A stretch of DNA of 64,000 nt from NCBI GenBank assembly GCA_023417785.1, contig JAEZEH010000089.1, positions 14,795 through 78,794 of the forward strand, read 5' to 3'. Both the position numbers and the translations under genes were made by a program. Source of the DNA: Bacteroidota bacterium (GTDB lineage: Bacteria > Bacteroidota > Bacteroidia > Cytophagales > Cyclobacteriaceae). Below are positions 1-9,204 of the stretch, piece after piece (positions within the stretch are counted from its first letter, which is position 1; every line of letters starts with the position of its first letter). The notes beneath the pieces are model-generated. The model ran no database searches. It saw only the letters and a program-made list of their open reading frames with translations, and was not told where the DNA came from.

Positions 1-20
1 TATTTTCGGGTTCCAGGAAA

Positions 21-1457
21 ATGAGCGACACCATAACCCGCCCCGACTACAAGTATCATGAAGTTGCCGAACGAATCGAGCAACTTATTTCAAAACATGT
101 TCTGAAAGTTGGCGATAAGCTCCTTTCGGTAAGAGCATTAAGTAAAGAACAGGGGATCAGTTTAAGCACCGCATTTCAGGCGTACTATTACCTGGAAAGT
201 AAGGGCTTGATCGAGGCTCGCCCGCAGTCTGGCTACTACGTTAAATACTCCCCCCATCACAGTCTGGATTTACCACGCACATGTGAGACACCCGATGATG
301 CCGTGCCAGTGAGCATCAACGAAATGATAAACAGTGTTTACCTCGACCTTCGTTCGCCGAATCTGATGAACTTTTCTCTCGCGGCGCCCCCCGAGTCGGT
401 CCTTCCTACGGCCAAATTGAATAAAGCGCTGATGCATGTTCTTCGGAAATCACCAACGAGTTGCCTGCATTATGAGCACGTTCAGGGCAACGTGGACCTG
501 CGTCGCCAGGTGGCCAGGCAGGCGTTCAATTGGGGCGGTGTAGTTTCGGAAGACGATATCGTTGTCACTGCTGGTGCAGTAGAAGCGCTTTCTCTCTGTG
601 TTCGCGCCGTGACAAAACCAGGCGATGCTGTTGCCATCGAAAGTCCTACCTATTATGCGATCTTCCAGTTAATGGAAAGTCACGGTCTTAAGGTGGTGGA
701 GGTGCCGACTGATCCTGTCGATGGAGCGGATCTCGATTACCTTGAACAGGCAATTAACCGCTTCAATATCAAGGCCTGTCTCTTTGTTAACAATTTCAAC
801 AGTCCCCTCGGAAGTTGTATGCCCGATGCCAACAAACAACGGCTGGTTCATATGCTGGCAAAACAAAATATACCACTGATAGAGGACGATATCTATGGGG
901 AATTGTACTTTGGAAAAACACGACCAAAAACATGTAAGACGTACGACAGGAAGGGACTTGTACTACACTGCTCTTCAGTGTCGAAATCCCTGGCCCCGGG
1001 GTATCGGATTGGGTGGGCAATTCCAGGTAAATTCAAGGATGAAATCATTGCACTGAAGCGGATGCATACTGTATCTACGAATACATTAAGTCAGGCAGCG
1101 ATCGCTGAGTTTCTGCGTAACGGCCGCTACGAATTGCACCTGAGAAATCTTCGGAGGACGTTGCATACGCATTCACTCCGTTACATCCAGGCCATTTCTG
1201 AATACTTTCCCGAGGACACACGAGTTACGCGGCCGGAAGGCGGATTTGTTCTTTGGATTGAACTAAATAGAAAAATCAATACATTCAAACTTCATAAACG
1301 CGCGCTGAAATATAATATTGGCATTGCTCCCGGACAGATTTTTTCTTCCCAGGGCAGATTTGAAAATTTCTTTCGAATGAGTTTTGGTGAACCGTGGAGT
1401 GAAAAGGTTGAAGACGGCATTCGTACGATCGCGCGGCTTATCAGGGAATACAAATGA
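21..1457 (+). CDS. MocR/PdxR-type GntR regulator with aminotransferase domain
   Basis: This 478-residue protein joins an N-terminal GntR-type winged helix (about residues 10-75) to a class I aminotransferase fold (about 110-475). The PLP-binding lysine is visible as K322 in the motif SVSKSLAPGYR, and the usual upstream SPTYY and DDIYGEL motifs are present, so the cofactor site looks intact. Family knowledge: MocR proteins are cytoplasmic transcription factors that sense PLP or an amino compound and usually do not act as free aminotransferases. The start is the first ATG in the window and gives a full-length family member. A Gfo/Idh oxidoreductase follows after 107 bases. The regulated target is not evident; any genes on its left lie outside the window. 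High confidence for the family, none for the effector. Confidence 0.93.
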   Translation: MSDTITRPDYKYHEVAERIEQLISKHVLKVGDKLLSVRALSKEQGISLSTAFQAYYYLESKGLIEARPQSGYYVKYSPHHSLDLPRTCETPDDAVPVSINEMINSVYLDLRSPNLMNFSLAAPPESVLPTAKLNKALMHVLRKSPTSCLHYEHVQGNVDLRRQVARQAFNWGGVVSEDDIVVTAGAVEALSLCVRAVTKPGDAVAIESPTYYAIFQLMESHGLKVVEVPTDPVDGADLDYLEQAINRFNIKACLFVNNFNSPLGSCMPDANKQRLVHMLAKQNIPLIEDDIYGELYFGKTRPKTCKTYDRKGLVLHCSSVSKSLAPGYRIGWAIPGKFKDEIIALKRMHTVSTNTLSQAAIAEFLRNGRYELHLRNLRRTLHTHSLRYIQAISEYFPEDTRVTRPEGGFVLWIELNRKINTFKLHKRALKYNIGIAPGQIFSSQGRFENFFRMSFGEPWSEKVEDGIRTIARLIREYK

Positions 1458-1564
1458 AGTTGAGGTTGGTCAACAGATCAATAAAGCCATTTGAAACATT
1501 GTTATGACGGCGAACGAAAGTTCGTCGCAAATCCATACTTTCTGCAATTAAAACCTTACGATCT

Positions 1565-2668
1565 ATGAACCCTCAATCCCGCCGAACTTTTCTTTCATCG
1601 ATGGCCTTTGGTGCTTCAATGATGACGTTACCGACTTTTGGAAATGCAGATCCTCAGAAGCCAACTCAGGCGCGCAAGCTGGGCGTGACATTGGTGGGGT
1701 TAGGAAATTACAGCGAGAATCAACTGGCACCGGCCCTTCAGGAAACACGCCATTGCGAGCTTAGAGGAATTGTGACCGGGACACCTGACAAAATCGGGAA
1801 ATGGAAGGATCGGTATAAGATCGCAGACAAAAATGTTTACAACTACGAAAACTTTGATAAGATCGCTGATAACGACGACATAGATATAGTGTACGTTGTT
1901 CTGCCTAACGCAATGCATCATGAGTATGTCCTTCGGGCGGCAAAGGCGGGGAAACATGTCATCTGTGAAAAGCCTGTAGCAGTTTCTGTAAAGGAAGCTG
2001 AAGAAATGGTCGCAGCATGTAAAAAAGCAGGGGTGAGGTTCTTCGTTGGTTACCGGTTGCATTTTGAACCGTTCACACAAGAAGCCATGCGCGTGGGCCA
2101 GAACAAAGAATTCGGGAAAGTAAAGATCGTTCAGAGTGAGATGGGATTCCGCATCGGTGATCCGAATCAATGGCGTCTGAAAAAAGCACTGGCTGGTGGC
2201 GGAGCGATGATGGATGTCGGTATATACGCCATTCAGGGAGCGCGTTACAGCATTGGCACCGAACCCTTGTATGTAACTGCCCAGGAATATAAAACCGACA
2301 AGGATAAGTTTCGCGAGGTAGATGAGACGATTTCCTGGCAAATGGAATTTCCGGATGGCGAAGTGGCGTTGTGTTCGACAACCTATGCATCAAGTATTGA
2401 ACGTCTGATGATAAGTGCCGAAAATGGATGGTTGGAGCTTCGTCCCGCCTTTGGATACGGACCAATCAAAGGCAAAACCAACAAAGGTGATCTCACGCTG
2501 CCTGTGGTTAACCACCAGGCTATGCAACTCGATGGAATGTCGCTATGTATAAATGAAAACCGACAGTCTACCGCGGAAGGCGACGAAGGTGTTCGCGACA
2601 TGAGAGTTATCGAAGCTATTTACCAATCTGTGGCGGCAGGCGGAAAGCGCACGCCTGTGTCACGCTGA
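1565..2668 (+). CDS. Tat-exported Gfo/Idh/MocA family oxidoreductase
   Basis: The 367-residue protein starts with a twin-arginine signal (SRRTFLSS, residues 5-12, followed by a hydrophobic stretch), so it should be folded in the cytoplasm with its cofactor and exported. A Rossmann NAD(P) motif lies near residues 41-50 (VTLVGLGNYS) and the family signature EKP is at residues 135-137, with K136 the usual catalytic lysine. A DVGIYAIQ segment near residue 217 supplies the typical C-terminal domain start. Relatives include glucose-fructose oxidoreductase and other sugar dehydrogenases. The GH9 glucanase downstream suggests a role in sugar handling, but that is context only. The substrate cannot be read from sequence. 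Confidence 0.92.
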   Translation: MNPQSRRTFLSSMAFGASMMTLPTFGNADPQKPTQARKLGVTLVGLGNYSENQLAPALQETRHCELRGIVTGTPDKIGKWKDRYKIADKNVYNYENFDKIADNDDIDIVYVVLPNAMHHEYVLRAAKAGKHVICEKPVAVSVKEAEEMVAACKKAGVRFFVGYRLHFEPFTQEAMRVGQNKEFGKVKIVQSEMGFRIGDPNQWRLKKALAGGGAMMDVGIYAIQGARYSIGTEPLYVTAQEYKTDKDKFREVDETISWQMEFPDGEVALCSTTYASSIERLMISAENGWLELRPAFGYGPIKGKTNKGDLTLPVVNHQAMQLDGMSLCINENRQSTAEGDEGVRDMRVIEAIYQSVAAGGKRTPVSR

Positions 2669-2802
2669 GATCAACATCTGATAATTGTATTGATTTTTTT
2701 GTGCACTGATGGTTTTTATCATTATAAAGATTCTCGGCTGCCTTTATATTGCCCACACATTGTTTCCGGACAATGATTTGCTAAAACGAAAACCTGTCAA
2801 GA

Positions 2803-5283
2803 ATGATGAAAATAAAGGTACTATGCGTGATTGGTCTCCTCGGTACATGTCTGATCAGCCACGCGCAAAATGAAAGACTTCGTATCAATGATCAGGAGTA
2901 TTTGGAGATGACTGGACTCAATGTCATGCTTGCGCATGATTTCTATCCCGAGAGCCATCAGGGTGGCGTAGGTATAATTCAGAATGGGCTTCGCGTGGCG
3001 ACAAACGGTGATCTCAGACTCGAGCCTGCCCCCGGGCAATGGCAACCTGTCCCTAAAGTCGGGACGCGAATGGTGAATCGCGGGAAGCAGGAGATCTCTA
3101 TCCGCATGGAGTATCCTGATGAATCAAAAGATCGCAAAGGGTTTAACCCCATCATATATCCGGATCTCCGGTTTGCGTATACCCTTAAGGTTATTCCGGA
3201 CGGTAAGGCGTTCCGGATCGTAGTAGACCTCGATAAACCCCTCCCGGCCGAATGGATAGGCAAGGTGGGGTTTAACTTTGAATTGTTTCCCGGATTTCTG
3301 TTTGGTAAATCATATTACATCGATAACCGTTTCGGGATATTTCCACAGCAACCTAATGGACCAATGTACAAGGACCCTGATGGAGAGTGGCAGATTGAAC
3401 CATTGGCCGAAGGAAAGAAGCTGGTGATCGCGCCCGAGTCTGACCGGCAGCGTATGACCATCGAAACGGCAAAAGGCGAGACGCTTCAATTAATAGATGG
3501 GAGAGGTAGACACAGCAACGGATGGTTCGTCGTTCGTTCATTGGTTCCCGCGGGAGCAACAATCAATGCAATTGAATGGATTGTAACACCCCATGCGATT
3601 CCCGGCTGGCAACAAGAACCCGTCGTGCAGGTTTCGCAGGTTGGTTACCACCCAAAGCAACAGAAAATTGCAAACATTGAGATCGATTTAAAAGACGATC
3701 GCAGGCTTCCCGTTGTATTGTATAGGGTGACAGAAACAGGACCGGAAAAAGTGTTGGAGGCCGCGCCTAAAGACTGGGGAAAGTTTCTCCGTTACCGGTA
3801 TCTGCAGTTTGACTTTTCGCACATTACGTCTCCGGGAATGTATATGGTTGAATACGGCGACTACACATCGGAGCCCTTTCAAATCAGCGCAGACATATTC
3901 AAACGGCATGTATGGCAACCCACAATAGAATATTTCCTGCCTGTTCAAATGTGCCATATGCGCGTGAATGAGCGATATCGGGTGTGGCATGGGGCGTGTC
4001 ATTTGGACGACGCAAGAATGGCTCCGTTGAACCACAATCATTTCGATGGATACGTGCAGGGGGCAACGGCGCTCCAGGACAAATTCAAAACGGGTGATGT
4101 CATTCCCGGTATGGATCAGGGGGGATGGCATGACGCCGGCGATTTCGATCTTCGCATTGAATCACAGGCTTCAACTATTCATAATCTGTCGCTGCTTTAC
4201 GAGATGTTCCGTCCTGAATACGACAACACTACCATAGATCAGAAGAATAAATTGGTGGAGATTCAGATTCCTGATGGAAAGAACGATTTCCTTCAGCAGA
4301 TCGAACACGGTGCACTCCCTATCGTGGCAGGCTATAATGCCCTTGGGCGTCTTTACCGCGGGGTAATTTGTCCGACATTGCGTCAGTACGTCCTGCTGGG
4401 AGACCCTGTGACCATGACGGATAACGTGCCCTTCACGGGAACCGAAAACGCCGGGACGCCTCCTGTAGGACTGCCGGGATCGGCCGATGACCGTTGGCTT
4501 TTTACCGAAGATAATCCTTATCGCGAGCTGCAAACCGCAGCGGCGCTGGCCGCAACCGCCAGAGTCATGAAGGAATTCAACCCAACGCTTTCGCGGGAAT
4601 GCCTTCGGATTGCAACCGAGTTATACGATCGCACAAAGGAGAAGGATCCGCTGCAACGGCTCGGGGTTGCCGTGGAATTGCTGAGGGCCACGTCAGACAA
4701 GAAATACGCCGATTGGATAATTGGTCAACAACAGGCAATCATATCGCGGGCGGATCAGACGGCGGCGGTCGTTGCACCGGTTATGGCAACTTTGAATAAC
4801 AAAAAGTTTTCGGAAGCCCTCAGGAAAGCCGTAAAGACGTACCATGACACGGTGGCAAACCAGGAAAAGGAGAATCCTTATGGCGTCCCTTATAAACCGG
4901 ATATCTGGGGTGCGGGTTGGGGAATCCAAAGCATTGGTGTAAAGCACTACTTCCTTCATCGGTATTTCCCGGACCTGTTTCCCGAAAGCTATATGTTGCA
5001 CGCCATCAATTTTATTCTTGGAGTACACCCCGGAACGAATACGTCATCATTTGCGTCGGGAGTAGGATCTAAATCACTTACAACTGCCTATGGCCTGAAC
5101 CGTGCAGACTGGTCCTATATCCCCGGCGGAATCGGATCAGGAACAGCGCTGATCCGACCCGACTATCCGGAACTGCTAACGTGGCCGTTTTTATGGCAGC
5201 AAACCGAATATGTTCTTGGCGGTGGAACGACTGATTATCTTTTTCTGATCATCGCGGCTGACCACCTTTTAAACGGCAGGTAG
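2803..5283 (+). CDS. secreted glycoside hydrolase family 9 (endoglucanase-like)
   Basis: The 826-residue protein has a Sec signal peptide (about residues 1-22, ending SHAQ), an unassigned region (about 23-270), an Ig-like CelD_N-type domain (about 273-365) and a GH9 (alpha/alpha)6 catalytic domain to the C-terminus. The GH9 signature GGWHDAGDFD occupies residues 440-449, with D444 and D447 in the position of the catalytic base pair. The late signature around E802 (QTEYVLGGG) would carry the general acid. Family members cleave beta-1,4-glucans, sometimes mixed-linkage glucan or glucosamine oligomers. There is no dockerin, cellulose-binding module or type IX secretion tail that I can see. A sugar oxidoreductase lies upstream and a SemiSWEET downstream, which fits glucan use. 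Confidence 0.92.
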   Translation: MMKIKVLCVIGLLGTCLISHAQNERLRINDQEYLEMTGLNVMLAHDFYPESHQGGVGIIQNGLRVATNGDLRLEPAPGQWQPVPKVGTRMVNRGKQEISIRMEYPDESKDRKGFNPIIYPDLRFAYTLKVIPDGKAFRIVVDLDKPLPAEWIGKVGFNFELFPGFLFGKSYYIDNRFGIFPQQPNGPMYKDPDGEWQIEPLAEGKKLVIAPESDRQRMTIETAKGETLQLIDGRGRHSNGWFVVRSLVPAGATINAIEWIVTPHAIPGWQQEPVVQVSQVGYHPKQQKIANIEIDLKDDRRLPVVLYRVTETGPEKVLEAAPKDWGKFLRYRYLQFDFSHITSPGMYMVEYGDYTSEPFQISADIFKRHVWQPTIEYFLPVQMCHMRVNERYRVWHGACHLDDARMAPLNHNHFDGYVQGATALQDKFKTGDVIPGMDQGGWHDAGDFDLRIESQASTIHNLSLLYEMFRPEYDNTTIDQKNKLVEIQIPDGKNDFLQQIEHGALPIVAGYNALGRLYRGVICPTLRQYVLLGDPVTMTDNVPFTGTENAGTPPVGLPGSADDRWLFTEDNPYRELQTAAALAATARVMKEFNPTLSRECLRIATELYDRTKEKDPLQRLGVAVELLRATSDKKYADWIIGQQQAIISRADQTAAVVAPVMATLNNKKFSEALRKAVKTYHDTVANQEKENPYGVPYKPDIWGAGWGIQSIGVKHYFLHRYFPDLFPESYMLHAINFILGVHPGTNTSSFASGVGSKSLTTAYGLNRADWSYIPGGIGSGTALIRPDYPELLTWPFLWQQTEYVLGGGTTDYLFLIIAADHLLNGR

Positions 5284-5399
5284 CCATCGAGGGCAGATTA
5301 TTTGGTTGCCAACGCTCGTGGAATCCGGATGCCGCAAACGATGTAACTCGCCAGTAGAAAACATACATTACATCGCACGCAATGGGGCAGTATGTATAT

Positions 5400-5407
5400 T
5401 AACTTTG
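5400..5407 (+). promoter_or_regulatory. -7 box of a Bacteroidota-type promoter
   Basis: TAACTTTG matches the Bacteroidota -7 consensus TAnnTTTG and sits about 30 bases before the SemiSWEET start. No TTG is present at the expected -33 spacing, so the assignment is tentative. Confidence 0.4.
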
Positions 5408-5437
5408 TGACTGAATGCTTGAATCATTCTGCTTGTT

Positions 5438-5698
5438 ATGAATCACGTACAGATTTTAGGTCTCGTCGCAGGATCATTGACTACTGCTGCCTTTTTGCCG
5501 CAGGTTATCAAGACCTGGAAAACCAAATCCGCCAAAGACCTTTCACTGGGTATGTTCTCACTCTTTTGCCTGGGCGTTGCACTTTGGCTGGTCTACGGCT
5601 TCATTGTGCGTGATATTCCCGTTATTGCGGCCAATCTTGTTACGCTTATGCTTGCCTCAACCCTGCTTGTGTTTAAAATGCGCTTCCGGAATCAATAG
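5438..5698 (+). CDS. SemiSWEET-family sugar transporter
   Basis: This 86-residue protein has three predicted membrane helices and the PQ-loop signature (LPQVIKTWKTKSAKDLS, about residues 20-36). That is the exact size and layout of a bacterial SemiSWEET, which forms a homodimer that moves small sugars such as sucrose or glucose down their gradient. The start at 5438 gives the standard N-terminus directly before the first helix. It stands alone between the GH9 enzyme and an Hsp20-like gene, with a consensus-like -7 box upstream. The neighbouring glucanase makes uptake or efflux of glucan breakdown products plausible, but the substrate is inferred from family only. Confidence 0.92.
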   Translation: MNHVQILGLVAGSLTTAAFLPQVIKTWKTKSAKDLSLGMFSLFCLGVALWLVYGFIVRDIPVIAANLVTLMLASTLLVFKMRFRNQ

Positions 5699-5944
5699 TC
5701 TCGCGCCGTTTGTTCATGATTTTCCTTTAAATGTGGATTTTATCCTTATGAAATTTCATCTACAGTTTTTTTGCATCAACAGCTGATCCATGGCGTACGG
5801 GCGGCGTTAGGTGGCTTTGAGTTGCATAAAACCTCCATCCTGGCATAATAAAGCCGCTAACTTTCGTTTTATCATGTCGTTTTGACGCTAATCCTTTGCT
5901 GGTATGTGGATTGTTATCATTAAGACGAGAAGGAGATTTGTGTT

Positions 5945-6337
5945 ATGAAAAAGAAAAGCAACAACAACCAGAGTTTAGATTTAGTGACTACGGTTGATGT
6001 GTTAAACACATTGAGCGGAGGGATTACCGAACCACAACAAAATAGCTACGAATCTGAGTTCGGACGCGAGCTGCATTTTCGTGTCGCTGGTATCGGTAAA
6101 CACGCTATGAATGTCGAGATACATAATAACCACTTAACCATATATTACTACATCAATATTGCTTCCTACGATAAGCTGGTACAGGTGCCTCAAATCGTGT
6201 ATAACCGTGCAGTCCCGTACTATATTGATATAAGTAAAATCCATGCGACTTTCGAAGGCGACGAGCTGGTGGTTCATATGCCATTCAATAAACTTTCGAA
6301 TGGCTATCACCGGAAGGTCAGGATAAATGAAAACTAA
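5945..6337 (+). CDS. Hsp20/alpha-crystallin-like small protein
   Basis: The 130-residue protein has a charged N-terminal stretch (about 1-30) followed by a beta-rich region resembling an alpha-crystallin domain. The segment VEIHNNHLTIYYY (about 58-70) matches the first strands, and IDISKIHATFEGDELVVHMPF-like residues (about 98-118) match the canonical pattern of hydrophobic residue, A-x-F-x-D/N-G-x-L, then proline. Small heat-shock proteins hold unfolding proteins in the cytoplasm. The usual C-terminal IxI anchor is not obvious, though VRI near the end is a partial candidate. It is followed within 10 bases by a strong terminator shared with the convergent hydrolase. Family assignment is moderately sure. 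Confidence 0.75.
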   Translation: MKKKSNNNQSLDLVTTVDVLNTLSGGITEPQQNSYESEFGRELHFRVAGIGKHAMNVEIHNNHLTIYYYINIASYDKLVQVPQIVYNRAVPYYIDISKIHATFEGDELVVHMPFNKLSNGYHRKVRINEN

Positions 6338-6346
6338 ACTTGAAGA

Positions 6347-6375
6347 AAAAAGGCCTGTCCAGGACAGGCCTTTTT
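6347..6375. terminator. bidirectional rho-independent terminator
   Basis: A near-perfect palindrome (arms AAAAAGGCCTGTCC and GGACAGGCCTTTTT around a single base) lies between the convergent Hsp20-like gene and the hydrolase gene. The A-run and T-run on either side let it work in both directions. Confidence 0.85.
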
Positions 6376-6377
6376 CT

Positions 6378-7649
6378 TTAATCAACAATCGCGGAATAGG
6401 TAAGGATTTTGAATCGTTCGCCAATATCCCAGGCTGACGTTTCATAGACGTTAGTGTACAACAATCCGATGAGCTTCTCTGAAGGATCCGCCCAGTAATG
6501 GGTGCTGAATGCTCCGCCCCACTGGAAGGTTCCGACAGATTGAATTGACTGATGGTCATTCGCGGGGGTCTCAAGGCCGAAGGCCAGTCCGAATTCCGGT
6601 GTCCCTTCTGCGGATAGTTGGTCCGTTAGTATAAGCTCTACCGTTTTCCGGCTTAGTAATCGTGTCCCATTAAACTCACCGTTATTAAGAAATAATTGCA
6701 GGAATTTTGCATAGTCAACTACCGTGGAGGAAAGCCCTGCACCTCCGGAGTAATATGTGCCTTTAAGCTTCGGATAATCAGGATTCACGCCGTCATATGC
6801 TTTACCCTGGAGTTTGGCGAGCGCATTGTCCCGTCCGCTGTATAGCGGAACAAGTCTGTTATGTTTGTCACCCGGCAGATAAAAATACGTATCCTTCATT
6901 TCCAACGGTTCGAATATACGTTTTTGAAAAAAGTCACTCAGCGTCATCCCGGACCAGATCTCTATCAGGTAACCTATTAAGTCGCTGTTCAAACCGTATG
7001 TCCATTTCTCTCCGGGATGATGGCGAAGCGGCATCCCACCAAGTAGCTTCATTTTCGAGGCCAGTACATCGCGCTCATTGCCAATGCCACTCGGGATACC
7101 CGCCTTTGCGTATATCGCCTTGAATGGTGTGCTGCCAATAGCCGCATAGTCGATGCCGGAGGTATGTGTAAGGAGATGGCGGATGGTTATTTCTCCACGG
7201 GCCGGCTCAGTCGAATAAGACGAATCCTTTTCGTTAAATGAAGTTAAGACTTTTGGGTTTTTGAATTCAGGAATGAACCTGGAGACGGGATCATCAAGCA
7301 GGAACTTACCCTCTTCAAACAACATCATTGCAGCCAGACTGGTAATGGCTTTTGTTTGAGACGCAATGCGAAAGATGTTATCCCTTTTGAGGACGGTTTT
7401 CTGATCCTTGTCACTGTATCCGAAAGCTTTGTAGTAAACTATTTTGCCATTCCGGATAATCAAAGCCGTAGCACCCGGAATTTTTTCCCGCTTAATGTAG
7501 TCCTCAATGGTTTTGTCGATAAGGGAAAGACGCTGCGGTGATAGGCCTTCTTTTGAAGGGTCGGGAGCTTCTGAGAAATCCTGAGCGCCCTTTTGAGCGG
7601 TGGCTGCAACAGCGATCAGCAGGATTACGATTGAGAGGATTATTCGCAT
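6378..7649 (-). CDS. serine hydrolase, beta-lactamase/EstB family
   Basis: The 423-residue protein has a signal peptide (about 1-19) and the serine beta-lactamase fold of class C enzymes, EstB-like esterases and DD-peptidases. The SxxK motif is S97-Q-T-K100 and the catalytic tyrosine motif is YGLN at residues 218-221. The YGLN form is more typical of EstB-like esterases than of true class C beta-lactamases, which have YAN. It probably acts in the periplasm on an ester or peptide substrate that cannot be named. The gene is monocistronic: a terminator separates it from the upstream HNH gene and another lies at its 3' end. Confidence 0.9.
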   Translation of the reverse strand: MRIILSIVILLIAVAATAQKGAQDFSEAPDPSKEGLSPQRLSLIDKTIEDYIKREKIPGATALIIRNGKIVYYKAFGYSDKDQKTVLKRDNIFRIASQTKAITSLAAMMLFEEGKFLLDDPVSRFIPEFKNPKVLTSFNEKDSSYSTEPARGEITIRHLLTHTSGIDYAAIGSTPFKAIYAKAGIPSGIGNERDVLASKMKLLGGMPLRHHPGEKWTYGLNSDLIGYLIEIWSGMTLSDFFQKRIFEPLEMKDTYFYLPGDKHNRLVPLYSGRDNALAKLQGKAYDGVNPDYPKLKGTYYSGGAGLSSTVVDYAKFLQLFLNNGEFNGTRLLSRKTVELILTDQLSAEGTPEFGLAFGLETPANDHQSIQSVGTFQWGGAFSTHYWADPSEKLIGLLYTNVYETSAWDIGERFKILTYSAIVD

Positions 7650-7669
7650 ACGATGGGGGGTTAAAATAA

Positions 7670-7689
7670 AAGCCCTCGTAAGAGGGCTT
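7670..7689 (-). terminator. rho-independent terminator of the HNH gene
   Basis: The arms AAGCCCTC and GAGGGCTT flank a 4-base loop. Read on the minus strand, the hairpin is followed by a T-rich stretch, and it lies 27 bases after the stop codon of the NUMOD4-HNH gene. Confidence 0.75.
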
Positions 7690-7716
7690 GAATAATTAAG
7701 TACTATTTTGATTAAG

Positions 7717-8286
7717 TTACACCTTTACGTGGCTCCAGTTTTCACCGGTCTTGATGCGGTGAATCTGCATATCAGAAACCTTAAAAAGCTTGGCAAGTGC
7801 CTTGAGCGTAGGTTGTTTTTTTGATTTGAAAAGTGCAAGCTTGATTTTCTTCACTTTATCCGCGGTGAGTTTAGGCCCTTCATCAGGATTCATGCGAACC
7901 AGCACATTAGGATCTTTTTTCGCGTGTTCGATCTGTTCTTCGTGTTTCACCCACTTCAGATTCGAAGCTTTGTTGTTATGTTTCTTATGGTCGAGGTGGA
8001 TAACAAAAGCATTCTTTGCACTTCCCTGGCGGCAAAAATATTCTGCAACCAATCGGTGTATGTAATAGTTCTGGCGTGTCTCCTCCCGACCGATGGTGAT
8101 GCTTGGATAGCCCTGAGTAAGCCGGGGCTTCAGGATGTAACCATCGTCCATTTTTTCCTTGAAACTGATGATGCGTCCCTTGTCAGACACAGCATAACGT
8201 TTGGTAGTTGTTCCTTTCTTGAGATCGAGTTCCTTCCATTTCTCGTTTGCGAGGAATTTTACTTTAGATGCTTTAGATGTTGCCAT
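7717..8286 (-). CDS. NUMOD4 - HNH nuclease - HTH protein
   Basis: The 189-residue protein has three parts. A NUMOD4-like motif lies at about residues 15-42 (EKWKEL ... YAVSDKGRIIS). An HNH region lies at about 77-120, with IHRLVAEYF and then VIHLDHKKHNN and SNLKWV holding the zinc/metal histidines and asparagine. A C-terminal helix-turn-helix spans about 138-185 (LTADKVKKIKLAL ... LAKLFKVSDMQIHRIKTG). This is the architecture of free-standing homing-type HNH endonucleases; the C-terminal part would bind DNA. No intron, intein or phage gene lies nearby. It could be a domesticated nuclease or a DNA-binding regulator. It is a separate transcription unit with its own terminator. Confidence 0.85.
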   Translation of the reverse strand: MATSKASKVKFLANEKWKELDLKKGTTTKRYAVSDKGRIISFKEKMDDGYILKPRLTQGYPSITIGREETRQNYYIHRLVAEYFCRQGSAKNAFVIHLDHKKHNNKASNLKWVKHEEQIEHAKKDPNVLVRMNPDEGPKLTADKVKKIKLALFKSKKQPTLKALAKLFKVSDMQIHRIKTGENWSHVKV

Positions 8287-8787
8287 ATTGTTTTAAAAAA
8301 AGGTAAGGTTAAGAGGTCTGTGAGGGAGTTTTGTTTGAGGTTATTGAGTTCAGCGATGGCGCTGTATTGTATTCTTCATAGAAATATTTTCGTGAGGGGT
8401 TACTAATTCCAATTTCACAACCTGAGCCGCTACCAAGCATCATAAAATCACCCTCCATTGCCTCACACCACAACCTGCGTTGTATGCTTATAAGAAAAAG
8501 GGACTGTTTCAACATATCAATTAAGCTCTAACGATATAATCCTCAATCGCCCCCTTTTTTCAGGACGCCTCGGAGCAGGATTACGTGTCAAAGAATAAAG
8601 TAAGGACAAAATTACGTAACGGCCAAGCATTTGCGCAAAAAGCTGCTGGTTTGCATGTTAAATAGGTTCCTTTGTCAGCTAACTTGAGGGGTATGGGCCG
8701 TTTTTTCAGGCGGCCAGCCCCTTTTGCCGGATCTACGCGTGCAAACCGCATAGCGCAGAGGTTGCTTCGTCATGAATACCAGGCGAA
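8287..8787. other. gene-poor intergenic stretch
   Basis: I find no convincing gene here. A 68-codon open frame on the minus strand (8309-8515) has no recognisable domain. The stretch should contain the promoter of the HNH gene, but I see no exact TAnnTTTG box in it. Confidence 0.5.
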
Positions 8788-9138
8788 TTATGCCCGACGT
8801 TTTGCCAGCGCCGAAATTACCATCGAAACTCCGCTGAGTACCGCGCCATACGGAACGAAAATAAATCGTGCCGGGATGAATCCGGTGTACGTTCCTGCCA
8901 TAACTAATAGCGCGGTGGCGGTAAGTGCCGCACCAGACCAAAGAAGTGTGTTTTGCGAAGCGTTGCTTTGGTTTATCCTCAATTGCCTTTGAAGGGCGTT
9001 GTCGACGAGTCGCATTATAATTCGAATCTCGTCCTCCGGTACCTTATGTGATTCGAGTTCCTGGCGTACCTTGATAATTTCAATTTCGCCGGCTTGAATT
9101 CGGTTGAGGTAATGGTCAATAATTTTTGCTCTGCTCAT
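8788..9138 (-). CDS. small membrane protein, function unknown
   Basis: The 116-residue protein has a charged helical N-terminal half (about 1-58, KIIDHYLNRIQ ... VPEDEIRIIMRLVDNAL) and two hydrophobic helices (about 64-84 and 90-110). The order suggests a cytoplasmic helical domain anchored by a membrane hairpin. I do not recognise a named family. The spacing between acidic and basic residues is coding-like. It is on the same strand as the zinc-ribbon gene 66 bases away and may be cotranscribed with it. Function unknown. Confidence 0.72.
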   Translation of the reverse strand: MSRAKIIDHYLNRIQAGEIEIIKVRQELESHKVPEDEIRIIMRLVDNALQRQLRINQSNASQNTLLWSGAALTATALLVMAGTYTGFIPARFIFVPYGAVLSGVSMVISALAKRRA

Positions 9139-9204
9139 GCACGAAAATGTTTGGTTGGAGAGGCGTTTCCGAAGCCAATCTATTGCGGTAATACGATGGC
9201 CTCT

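Noticed and set aside
1700..2341. 213-codon open frame opposite the Gfo/Idh gene
   Set aside because: No protein-like features; the plus-strand oxidoreductase has a Tat signal and family motifs.
8309..8515. 68-codon frame upstream of the HNH gene
   Set aside because: No recognisable family, weak composition and no supporting context.
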